The notes under the pieces were generated by a model, which had not been told where the DNA came from, searched no databases, and worked only from the letters and a program-made list of their open reading frames with translations. This document shows, piece after piece, positions 8,922 through 18,601 of a stretch of DNA of 64,000 bases. The translations under genes were made by a program, and so were the position numbers. Origin of the DNA: Prevotellaceae bacterium (GTDB lineage Bacteria; Bacteroidota; Bacteroidia; Bacteroidales; Paludibacteraceae); the NCBI GenBank assembly GCA_031271465.1, contig JAISVR010000001.1:147811-211810 (forward strand), read 5' to 3'. Position 1 is the stretch's first letter. Each line of letters begins with the position of its first letter.

Positions 8922-9376
8922 GCTGAGGCATATCATTCAGTTCCCGTTTGCTCTGTCCGAGCAAAGCTGAATTTTGTTCAGTTCTTGTTTGCTCTGTCTG
9001 AGCAAAGCTGAATTTCGTTCAGTTCTCGTTTGCTCTGTCAGAGCAAAGCTGAATTTCGTTCAGTTCTTGTTTGCTCTGTCTGAGCAAAGCTGAATTTCAT
9101 TCAGTTCTTGTTTGCTCTGTCTGAGCAAAGCTGAATTTTGTTCAGTTCTCGTTTGCTCTGTCTGAGCAAAGCTGAATTTTGTTCAGTTCTCGTTTGCTCT
9201 GTCCGAGCAAAGCTGAATTTCGTTCAGTTCTCGTTTGCTCTGTCTGAGCAAAGCTGAATTTCGTTCAGTTCTTGTTTGCTCTGTTTGAGCAAAGCTGAAT
9301 TTCGTTCAGTTCTCGTTTGCTCTGTCTGAGCAAAGCTGAATTTCAGCCAGTTCTTATTTGCTACCGGTATAGCAAA
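8922..9376. repeat. Tandem array of a 41-bp unit with two hairpins per unit
   Basis: Nine exact 41-bp units run from 8966 to 9334, with a 44-bp degenerate unit before and a 42-bp degenerate unit after. Each unit holds hairpin 1 (CTGAA, 5-base loop, TTCAG) and hairpin 2 (TTTGCTC, 5-base loop, GAGCAAA). Five columns vary among the nine units (10, 11, 21, 33, 34) and all fall in loops or the spacer. In the last degenerate unit hairpin 2 is TTTGCTA/TAGCAAA, a compensated pair change. The period is not a multiple of three, so this is not a protein repeat. The array lies between two convergent genes and fills most of the 597-bp gap; 8855-8921 and 9377-9451 hold nothing else except a fragment of the CGTCATTGCGAGC repeat at about 9408-9450. 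Confidence 0.95.
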
Positions 9377-9451
9377 GAAGAAATTTTTTGGAAGCAATCC
9401 TGTTTAGACGAGCTCGTCATTGCGAGCGATAGCGAAACAATAAGAAACAAT

Positions 9452-10384
9452 CTAAAAATTGATTTTTTCTGCCACGATGTATTCCGGACGGTTTTTAATT
9501 TCGTCGAAGAGGCTACCGATATAAGCACCCATAATACCGATAGTAAGGAGCTGAATGCCACCGAAAAACACAATCAATACCACAAGCGATGTCCAGCCAC
9601 TGTCGGCATGAGTAAAGCCCAGCCAATGCCCCAACACCGCATACAACCCATAGCAAAGAGCAAACAACACCGAAACGAAACCAAGCGAAGTAGCCAGCAG
9701 AAGCGGCTTTTTAGAGAAATAAAGCAATGAGGTAACAGCCAGACGAAGCATCTTGGATAAAGGATATTTCGTTTCGCCTGCTGCACGGGCTTCGCGCTCG
9801 TAATAAAAAGGTACCTGTTTAAATCCCGTCCACGCCATCAAGCCGCGAATGTATTTTCCTTTTTCACTCAAACGGTTAAATTCATTGATAATATTACGGT
9901 CAATCAGGCGGAAATCGCCCGTATCGACGGGAAATTTCACTTCCGAAAAGAAATTGAGCAGTCGATAAAAAGCCTTTGCCGTAGAGCGTTTGAATCGGCT
10001 TTCGCCCTGTCGTGCGCGACGCACACAATAAACCGACTGAGCCTGTTCGCGCTCCAGAGTTTCCACAAGTTGAGGAATCAGTTCGGGCGGATCTTGCAGG
10101 TCGGCATCAATTATCACCGCCAAATCGCTGTTGCAATAATTAATACCTGCCGTTACCGCCCGTTGATGACCGAAATTACGCGAAAACGATAATACTTTCA
10201 CTTGCTTATCGTTTGCGGCTATCGCAGTCAACATTTCGGCAGTTTTATCCATACTGCCGTCGTTGACAAAAATAATTTCCGAAGGATTTTCCATGCCGTG
10301 AAGCACTTGTTTTAAGCGCGCGTACGACTCTGCAATCACGGCTTCTTCGTTGTAGCAGGGCACTATCACTGTGAGCGATTTCAT
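9452..10384 (-). CDS. Polyprenyl-phosphate glycosyltransferase, GT2 (GtrB/DPM1-like)
   Basis: A GT2 catalytic domain fills residues 1-210: LTVIVPCYNEE, the IIFVNDGSMDKT nucleotide-sugar loop, IDADLQDPPEL with the DAD metal site, and the acceptor-side QGESRFKRSTAKAFYRLLN. Two membrane segments follow (about residues 225-250 and 265-290). This is the GtrB/ArnC architecture that moves a sugar from a nucleotide donor to undecaprenyl phosphate on the cytoplasmic face. It is the last gene of a four-gene minus-strand operon, one base after the GT39-like gene. The lipid-linked sugar it makes is the likely donor for the two GT-C-type enzymes upstream. Confidence 0.88.
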   Translation of the reverse strand: MKSLTVIVPCYNEEAVIAESYARLKQVLHGMENPSEIIFVNDGSMDKTAEMLTAIAANDKQVKVLSFSRNFGHQRAVTAGINYCNSDLAVIIDADLQDPPELIPQLVETLEREQAQSVYCVRRARQGESRFKRSTAKAFYRLLNFFSEVKFPVDTGDFRLIDRNIINEFNRLSEKGKYIRGLMAWTGFKQVPFYYEREARAAGETKYPLSKMLRLAVTSLLYFSKKPLLLATSLGFVSVLFALCYGLYAVLGHWLGFTHADSGWTSLVVLIVFFGGIQLLTIGIMGAYIGSLFDEIKNRPEYIVAEKINF

Positions 10385-10385
10385 A

Positions 10386-11828
10386 TTACTTGGCTTTTTG
10401 GTAAATGCTTATAAATATCGGGGCTTTTTCAACATGCTTAATCATTTTCCATTGCTGCGGATTTTTCAATTCGTCCACTTTTTCATCTTCGAGATTCGAA
10501 ATGTTGGAATAAATAAAAAACCGGCATTTCTCCATATCGTTGCCTACAATCTTTTTTTCAGGAATCAATTCTACATATTGCCGATTGCCGTAAAGGGCAA
10601 AACCGGCAGCTAATTCATTGTAATCAATATCATTTTCATCGATGTAATCAAAACATTCTTTGCGCAGTTCGTAGTAGGGAATATGTAGCAGCGTGGCGTC
10701 CCAAGGTTGCGCTACCTTTTCGGGATAAACCCAGAAATGCCCCGTAAGTTGAAAAAAAAGCGTCAGCCCGATAATGACTTTCAACTTTTTTTCGGAAAAA
10801 TAACGGCTAAGCAAGGAAAATGCAAACAGAACAAGCAACAATAGTTGCGGCATAAAATAGCGTGTACCGAAAGGCATTTGCGTAATAAATACAAATAAAA
10901 GGTACAAAGCTGTGAGCAAAACAATAATCAAACCAAGCATTTTTTCACGCTTATTAAATAGCATGTCTTTTGCCCGATACACTTTGAGAATCATAACCGC
11001 AGCCAACAGCCATACGAAAAACCGCCCGTATTCCAACTGTCGCCATACAAATTCCGCAAAATGTTTCAATACCGTTTGCAAATCGTGCGGCATGGAGTAA
11101 TGCTCACTATAATTTGAACGACCTCCGCCAAAAAACCATCCGGATTGCGAAAAATAAAGAGCATAATATGCCACCAATAAAATTATTGCGGGCAAATAAG
11201 GCAGAATATTTTTATAAATAATTTTTATCGAAAATGATTTTTCTTCCTGGCAACTATAAAAAACATGTCCCGCAAAAAGCATCAATGCGGCAAAAACGCC
11301 CCGCATATTTATCCCGCAGAGAAAAATAAGCGCAAGAGCCAGCACAACCGGTTTTTTGTCGAAAACGGCACGAAGTGCAACAACAAAAGCCGTGAATAAA
11401 ACGAAATCGGGTGAAGCGCATACGAATTGCGTTAGCACAACAGGGTCGAGTAGCACAATAAGCGCAATCCAGCCCGCATAGCGTTGCACAACAATGGAAC
11501 AAAGTTTCTGCGCATTAAAAATCAATACAGCGGCACACAATGTTGAAACAGCGTGCGAAACCCAAAGCTCGTAGCCGAAAATTTTCCACAAAAAAGCCGT
11601 TGTTATGCCCAACAGCGGCGGATGATAACCGGTAGCCGATACGCCAAATTCATTATCCGCAGGAATAAGTAGCGAACGGAAATCGGAGAGGTAAAACCAG
11701 TGCGCCTCGTTGGAAATCTGCTGCACCGTATCCCAAAAATAGCAATAGTTTCGCGACAGGATAGCCAGCACGACATAAACAGCTACGACAAAGCTTAATG
11801 GCAGGATATGTTGCCTGTTATTTTGCAT
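10386..11828 (-). CDS. GT39/ArnT-like membrane glycosyltransferase (GT-C fold)
   Basis: The ATG at 11828 (MQNNRQHILPLSF) is preferred over one eight codons earlier; it overlaps the preceding gene by 11 bases. The protein has about 480 residues and some 10-12 membrane segments, with an early periplasmic loop containing FWDTVQQISNEAHW and a YHPPLLG segment, as in dolichyl-phosphate-mannose and ArnT-type transferases. These enzymes take a sugar from a polyprenyl-phosphate donor and transfer it outside the inner membrane. The C-terminal 100 residues are soluble. Donor and acceptor cannot be read from the sequence; the adjacent GtrB-like gene probably makes the donor. Confidence 0.7.
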   Translation of the reverse strand: MQNNRQHILPLSFVVAVYVVLAILSRNYCYFWDTVQQISNEAHWFYLSDFRSLLIPADNEFGVSATGYHPPLLGITTAFLWKIFGYELWVSHAVSTLCAAVLIFNAQKLCSIVVQRYAGWIALIVLLDPVVLTQFVCASPDFVLFTAFVVALRAVFDKKPVVLALALIFLCGINMRGVFAALMLFAGHVFYSCQEEKSFSIKIIYKNILPYLPAIILLVAYYALYFSQSGWFFGGGRSNYSEHYSMPHDLQTVLKHFAEFVWRQLEYGRFFVWLLAAVMILKVYRAKDMLFNKREKMLGLIIVLLTALYLLFVFITQMPFGTRYFMPQLLLLVLFAFSLLSRYFSEKKLKVIIGLTLFFQLTGHFWVYPEKVAQPWDATLLHIPYYELRKECFDYIDENDIDYNELAAGFALYGNRQYVELIPEKKIVGNDMEKCRFFIYSNISNLEDEKVDELKNPQQWKMIKHVEKAPIFISIYQKAK

Positions 11829-12987
11829 AAACAAGCGATTTTTTGAAGTCAATAATTGCCAAAACGATTACCGACAGATAAATAAAAAATACCGGTTCCA
11901 TCGGCATAAACTCATTCAATCGTGAGCAGCGAATGTAGGAATACGACGACACGAAAATAATACCCAACGGCAAGTGAATATTCCGGCGAAGAACGAGAAA
12001 ATACAGCACTCCCAACACATCGCCCAAAAACATATACCGTTCGTGCATACCCGGCAGCAAAAACGGCACCACAATAGCACTCAAAAATGCCAGCCGAACC
12101 CATGTTTCCAAATCGAAACGAATTATTTTTCGACTCAACAATATTCCGCAAACAATTGTAACACACACCGTAACGAAAATTCCAACCGGCATGAGGATTG
12201 GGTACAGCGTGTCATCAACAGACAAGTTCGGCGTAGTAAACCAAGTGTAGAAATTAGGGAAATTCAGTGTCAGTTTATGTGTGGTATCTGCCTGTGCCAG
12301 GTAAATGCCGAGCAAATCAGCCCAAGGTCGCCCCGCAAACCATGTCGGCAATATGGCGAGGAAATAAACTGCCGGAACAGCAAGAAAATAATACCACTTT
12401 ACTTCGCCCCGCAACAATGCCACAAAGAAAAACGGCAGCAGCATAGCAGTTTGCATTTTGAAGGCAAAGGCAATGCCCAAAAAGACAATAGACAACAGGC
12501 TGCGTTTGTTAAGCAAAAAGAAAATACTGCCTATTGCAAACGCCGAATACACCGCATCGCACTGATGCCAGTATGAGGCATTCATCAACACAGTAGGTAT
12601 GAGCGGGACAATTGCCAGAGTGGCAAGCATCGTTAGGCGACTTGGATATTTCAATTGCACAATTTTTCCAACAAAAAATGCCATCAAATATTCAAACAAT
12701 ATCGAAACTATTTTGATGCCAATCACAGGGTTTATGCCGATTTTAGCTATCAATACCAATAAATAAATGTAGGTTGGCGTATAGTTGTAAAATGGATATT
12801 TCATCGCCTCAAAATAGCCGTTTGCCTTGATGAAATTTACCCAAGGGAGAAGGAAATTTACAAAATCGTGCTCATTTTTCACCACCGGTAACAAGGCTAT
12901 TTTCAGTAAAATACCGAAAACTATCACTGCTATCCAAAACTGTTTTTTCTGCAATGCTGTTTGTATGGACACGATATTTTTTCTCAC
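11818..12987 (-). CDS. GT87-like membrane glycosyltransferase (GT-C fold)
   Basis: The GTG at 12987 overlaps the stop of the isomerase gene by four bases (GTGA), which decides the start; the upstream extension is out-of-frame isomerase DNA. About 389 residues with ten or more membrane spans. Features resembling the GT87 (polyprenol-dependent mannosyl/arabinosyl) and PIG-M-like families include the acidic loop NEHDFVNFLLPW and YPFYNYTPTYIYLLVL, then ASYWHQCDAVYSAF and LLPGMHERYMF. It likely adds a lipid-linked sugar to an envelope glycan. It is the second gene of the operon; coupling to both neighbours suggests a fixed stoichiometry. Confidence 0.65.
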   Translation of the reverse strand: MRKNIVSIQTALQKKQFWIAVIVFGILLKIALLPVVKNEHDFVNFLLPWVNFIKANGYFEAMKYPFYNYTPTYIYLLVLIAKIGINPVIGIKIVSILFEYLMAFFVGKIVQLKYPSRLTMLATLAIVPLIPTVLMNASYWHQCDAVYSAFAIGSIFFLLNKRSLLSIVFLGIAFAFKMQTAMLLPFFFVALLRGEVKWYYFLAVPAVYFLAILPTWFAGRPWADLLGIYLAQADTTHKLTLNFPNFYTWFTTPNLSVDDTLYPILMPVGIFVTVCVTIVCGILLSRKIIRFDLETWVRLAFLSAIVVPFLLPGMHERYMFLGDVLGVLYFLVLRRNIHLPLGIIFVSSYSYIRCSRLNEFMPMEPVFFIYLSVIVLAIIDFKKSLVYAK

Positions 12988-13583
12988 ACTAATCGTGATT
13001 TTTCGCCTAAATAACCGCCGTGATGGCGTTTGGAGTATTCTTCTTTTGTAAAATCGATTTCCTTCATCGTACCCACCACAAGAATATCGCCGATAACGGT
13101 CATCACGGTGGTTGAAGTAGTAGGAGCCATACCGAGTACACATACTTCAGACGGATTTCCCGTGAAGAGATTTGCCGAAGCGTGGCGCGCAAGCACGCTT
13201 TCGGTATTGGCAGTTATGAGAATAAATTCAATTTCGGGGTTCAAACGGCGGGCGAGTTCGACAAGTTCGATAATTTCGCGTGTTTTACCCGAATTAGACA
13301 CCAATAGTAGCACATCGTTTTCCTGTAAAATACCCAAATCACCATGCTGTGCCTCACTCGGATGCAGAAATACCGACGGCGTGCCCGTAGAACTGAATGT
13401 GGTAGCGATATTGAGCGCAATCTGTCCTGCTTTACCCATACCGCTGGTTACGAGCTTGCCTTTTTTTTCGTGTACCTGTTTTACTATTAATTTGATGGCT
13501 TTTTCATATTCGCCCGAAACGGGAATATTGAGCACAGCCTGCGATTCTCGTTGTAGCAACGATTTTATTTCTTCCTGAGTCAT
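12984..13583 (-). CDS. kdsD: SIS-domain sugar-phosphate isomerase (arabinose-5-phosphate isomerase-like, no CBS domains)
   Basis: A 199-residue SIS protein: GMGKAGQIALNIA, FLHPSEAQHGDLGIL, LLLVSNSGKTREIIEL, then MAPTTSTTVMTVIGDILVV and the tail HHGGYLGEK. These match D-arabinose-5-phosphate isomerase (KdsD/KpsF), which interconverts ribulose-5-P and arabinose-5-P for Kdo synthesis. The two regulatory CBS domains of E. coli KdsD are missing, as in several short Bacteroidota versions. It is the first gene of an operon with three glycosyltransferases, so it may feed a dedicated glycan rather than, or in addition to, Kdo. Confidence 0.8.
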   Translation of the reverse strand: MTQEEIKSLLQRESQAVLNIPVSGEYEKAIKLIVKQVHEKKGKLVTSGMGKAGQIALNIATTFSSTGTPSVFLHPSEAQHGDLGILQENDVLLLVSNSGKTREIIELVELARRLNPEIEFILITANTESVLARHASANLFTGNPSEVCVLGMAPTTSTTVMTVIGDILVVGTMKEIDFTKEEYSKRHHGGYLGEKSRLV

Positions 13584-13687
13584 CTTATTTTGATTTCAAA
13601 TTTTCTATAAACGATAACAAAACACGGATTTTCGAAGATTTATTTTATCTGCAAAAACCCGCGTTATCTGTAAATATTCCGAAAATT

Positions 13688-15025
13688 TTATTTTTTCGTA
13701 TAAATGCGTATCCAATCTACTTCCAAACTACCTTGTCCGCCGTGTTGATGAGCTCCGATAAATGAATTAAATGCGGGGAACAGAGTTTGTTTCGGAAGCG
13801 ATTTGCTTGTGCGGAATATCTCGATATTATTTATTCGCCAAATCAATTCGGTATTTGTCCATTCGAGCGTATAAATGTAAAAATCGAACGGACTGATACC
13901 TTTTACAGTTTCTTTTTGCGCCGATACCGATTTACCGTTGCCACTGTAAGCGTTTACCGAAATCTTTTTACCATCGAAATTAAAAATGCTGATATGTGGC
14001 AGTTTGCCGTCGGCACCAAGCCAAAACGCATGACTGATATGAGATGAACCAACAATACGAATTTTAGCTTTAATAAGTCCATGTTCTTGTTGGAAAGATT
14101 CTCCGGTGTTGATTATACCCGAACTGAAATTAAATTCCTGTGTTATAAAACCTATCTTGCTATCCCAAGCCGTTGCTTCTGTTTTTTCTTGTATCGTATT
14201 TATTTTCAACAAACTATCGCCTACTTTTATATTTGCTCCATCACTGTATGCTTGTTTTTCGCCTGCAAAGGAATAAATCTTTTTCAAAGCAGCAGCACGG
14301 TGGTAATATCCGTTTTTCCATCTGTTTTTGTTGAGCTTCTCTCCATCAAAATTATCTTCGAAACTCAATGCCCATTTTTCAATCACACCGAATTTTTGAG
14401 GGTCGGTAAATTCGTAAAACTTAATATCGTCCGTTTTCTGCAACTCGTGATAACGCTGTTCTATCGTGTATTCTTCGGTTGTTTGCCAACGATTATTGTT
14501 TTCCCAAAAGATTTTTCGTTCAATAAAATCGTCAGTCGAAACTTTCGCTTTCAATTTTTCGTACTCCTGCACCACGAATGAGTTGTGGAAACGCAGGTAA
14601 TTTTTATAGGCACTTGATTTTTCGTAAGTTTTAAATTTTTGCAACATCGGATCTTTGTCAATCTCTTTTTTCAATCCGAGTTTTTCATAATCCGGAGAAT
14701 TTTTGAATGCTAAAAATTCGGCAAGTCGTACCGAATTCAATTCGTCGTAATACGACTTGAGTTTAGCATTGCGATGCAGTTTTTCATACTTACGAAAATC
14801 GCGATACTCTTCGGTATCTTTGAATTTGCGATTTTGCAATGTTTTCTTTTTTTCTTTGAAAGAGGCGGCTTTTACAGTTTGAAACAGCGCGGTGTATTCC
14901 TTCAACTGTTCACTCAACTCAATGTCGCAATAGCGCTTGTATGCCAGCAACAGAGCCTCTTCTTCCTTTTCGAGTTTTTCGGTGGGGGTGAGTCCGCCAA
15001 AAACCTTTTTCCAAAATAGATTCAT
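13688..15025 (-). CDS. GH16/laminarinase-fold protein with N-terminal helical repeats, catalytic acids missing
   Basis: 445 residues without signal peptide. Residues 1-210 are highly charged and helical, with recurring units of the type FKDTEEYRDFRKYEKL, FKNSPDYEKLGLKKE and FKTYEKSSAYKNYLRF. Residues 220-445 form a concanavalin-like sandwich of the GH16 type (LSFEDNFDGEKLNKNRW at the start, HGLIKAKIRI, HAFWLGADGK, YIYTLEWTNTELIWRINN, LEVDWIRIYTKK at the end). The catalytic stretch, normally ExDxxE, reads HISIFNFDG, so all three acids are gone. A lectin or scaffold role is more likely than hydrolysis. It stands alone on the minus strand between gyrB and the isomerase operon. Confidence 0.7.
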   Translation of the reverse strand: MNLFWKKVFGGLTPTEKLEKEEEALLLAYKRYCDIELSEQLKEYTALFQTVKAASFKEKKKTLQNRKFKDTEEYRDFRKYEKLHRNAKLKSYYDELNSVRLAEFLAFKNSPDYEKLGLKKEIDKDPMLQKFKTYEKSSAYKNYLRFHNSFVVQEYEKLKAKVSTDDFIERKIFWENNNRWQTTEEYTIEQRYHELQKTDDIKFYEFTDPQKFGVIEKWALSFEDNFDGEKLNKNRWKNGYYHRAAALKKIYSFAGEKQAYSDGANIKVGDSLLKINTIQEKTEATAWDSKIGFITQEFNFSSGIINTGESFQQEHGLIKAKIRIVGSSHISHAFWLGADGKLPHISIFNFDGKKISVNAYSGNGKSVSAQKETVKGISPFDFYIYTLEWTNTELIWRINNIEIFRTSKSLPKQTLFPAFNSFIGAHQHGGQGSLEVDWIRIYTKK

Positions 15026-15182
15026 GTTTTTTTAAGTATTAATTTTGGTTTAAAAAATCTTCAAAATTTGTGCACAAATATAGTGCTGTTTTCTGTTTTT
15101 TAAGCAATATCCTAAACAAAAAACCGATAACGCTTTCTTCGTCAATTAGTTTAACGAAATTTTGGATGTTTTATTTTTCCGT

Positions 15183-17165
<1,983 letters not shown>

Positions 17166-17194
17166 TTAAGTTTACAACTTATTTTTCAAGCAGG

Positions 17195-17202
17195 CAAATA
17201 TA
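17195..17202 (-). promoter_or_regulatory. Bacteroidota -7 element upstream of gyrB
   Basis: TATATTTG on the minus strand matches the Bacteroidota consensus TAnnTTTG. It lies about 57 bases before the gyrB start and back to back with the satP promoter. Confidence 0.5.
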
Positions 17203-17215
17203 CGAAATAAAATCA

Positions 17216-17223
17216 TATCTTTG
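17216..17223 (+). promoter_or_regulatory. Bacteroidota -7 element upstream of satP
   Basis: TATCTTTG matches the TAnnTTTG consensus exactly and lies 33 bases before the satP ATG. Confidence 0.6.
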
Positions 17224-17255
17224 CACGCTTTTTCAAATTAAAAACATAAGAAATC

Positions 17256-17852
17256 ATGGATTCAAAACGCATTAAAATTGAGGTTGCCGACCCTACTCCT
17301 CTTGGACTTTTTGGCTTGGCTATTGTTACGCTGGTGGCGTCTTCGCAAAAATTAGGGATTACCGACGGATTGGCTTTTGTATTGCCTTGGGCACTGTTAT
17401 TGGGAGGTATTGCTCAGTTTGTTGCTTCGATGTTCGATTTCAAGCATAACAATATTTTCGGAGCTACGGCATTTGCTGCCTACGGATTGTTTTGGCTCGG
17501 CATGGGCATGAGTTGGCTTGTAAAACTTGGTTGTTTTGGCGATGTGCTTGCTTCCTCGGTCGATGCACGACAACTTGGTTTTGTCTTTTTCGGATATTTT
17601 ATCCTTTCGGTGGTACTTACTATTTCTACATTGAAAATGTCGAAAGCGATGTTTTTATTGATGAGCCTTATTTGCCTGTTGTTTTTGTCTCTTGGGCTTG
17701 ATGCTTTTGACTGTGGACATGGCTGGCATTCTGTTGCAGCATACGCCGAAATGGCTATTTCTTTGACTACTTTCTATACGATGGCTGCAAAATATTTAAG
17801 TTTGTATTTCGACAAACAATTGCTTTGTGTGGGCAAACCATTTATACAATGA
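17256..17852 (+). CDS. satP: Acetate/succinate uptake channel, GPR1/FUN34/YaaH family
   Basis: 198 residues with six membrane helices. The N-terminal DPTPLGLFGLAIVTL corresponds to the NPAPLGL signature of the SatP/YaaH family; GGIAQFVASMFDFKHNNIFGATAF carries the conserved central motif. Family members are hexameric inner-membrane proton symporters or channels for acetate and succinate. The gene has its own promoter (17216) and is divergent from gyrB. comF follows 49 bases later, possibly in the same transcript. Confidence 0.9.
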   Translation: MDSKRIKIEVADPTPLGLFGLAIVTLVASSQKLGITDGLAFVLPWALLLGGIAQFVASMFDFKHNNIFGATAFAAYGLFWLGMGMSWLVKLGCFGDVLASSVDARQLGFVFFGYFILSVVLTISTLKMSKAMFLLMSLICLLFLSLGLDAFDCGHGWHSVAAYAEMAISLTTFYTMAAKYLSLYFDKQLLCVGKPFIQ

Positions 17853-17901
17853 AAAGTTTTTTGGAAGATTAATGTAAGTATACCAGAAAAGCTTTATTGC
17901 T

Positions 17902-18594
17902 ATGACTTTTTCCGAGATTTTTTCCTGTTTTATGCAGCTTATTTATCCCGAAAACTGCCTTATTTGTGGCGAAAATTTGGTGCAAACGGAAAATCAGATT
18001 TGTCTTTCTTGCCTTATACAGTTGCCTAAAACAAATTACCACCTACAACTTGATAATCCGGTAGAAAAACGCTTTTGGGGAAAAATCCGTGTGGAGCATG
18101 CCTCTTCTTTTTGTTTTTTCGAGAAAGGCGCAATGATACAAAAATTGATGCACGAACTCAAATATCGCGACAATAGAGAAATTGGTGAAATTCTCGGTAA
18201 ACATTTTGGAATGGATTTAGCAGAATCATCTTTTTATCAGGATATTGATGTAATACTGCCCGTTCCGCTGCACAAAAATCGTTATCACAAACGGGGTTAC
18301 AACCAAAGCGAAGAAATAGCCAAAGGCATAGCTGTTGCGCTCAAAAAACCTGTTGATACACAAATCATTACGCGTGCTATCGAAAATCCTACACAGACTA
18401 AAAAAGGTGTGTTTGAACGCTGGGAAAACACAACCGGAATTTTTGTTGTAAATGATATTGCCACTCTTTCGGATAAGCATATTTTGCTTGTGGACGATGT
18501 CCTGACCACGGGCTCCACCCTCGAAGCTTGCGGACAAGCTATACTTACCATTCCGAATATTCGGTTAAGCGTTGTAACGCTGGCAATGGCATAA
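17902..18594 (+). CDS. comF: ComF family protein (phosphoribosyltransferase-type)
   Basis: The N-terminal zinc-ribbon cysteines are CLICGENL and ICLSCLIQ. The middle has FEKGAMIQKLMHELKYRDN, and the C-terminal phosphoribosyltransferase fold carries PVPLHKNRYHKRGYNQ and the PRPP loop LLVDDVLTTGSTLEAC. ComF proteins support DNA uptake during natural transformation in some bacteria, though they are widespread in species not known to be competent. 230 residues is the usual length. It is convergent with rmuC, ending only seven bases from its stop. Confidence 0.92.
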   Translation: MTFSEIFSCFMQLIYPENCLICGENLVQTENQICLSCLIQLPKTNYHLQLDNPVEKRFWGKIRVEHASSFCFFEKGAMIQKLMHELKYRDNREIGEILGKHFGMDLAESSFYQDIDVILPVPLHKNRYHKRGYNQSEEIAKGIAVALKKPVDTQIITRAIENPTQTKKGVFERWENTTGIFVVNDIATLSDKHILLVDDVLTTGSTLEACGQAILTIPNIRLSVVTLAMA

Positions 18595-18601
18595 AATCGG
18601 G

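Noticed and set aside
8922..9376. CRISPR-like array
   Set aside because: The repeats are contiguous 41-bp units with no unique spacers and there are no cas genes nearby; it is a tandem repeat.
9317..9730. 137-residue plus-strand frame
   Set aside because: It reads out of the tandem array into the antisense of the GT2 gene, whose frame has full family motifs.
12988..13143. N-terminal extension of the GT87-like gene
   Set aside because: It lies inside the isomerase gene in another frame; the GTG overlapping the isomerase stop is a better start.
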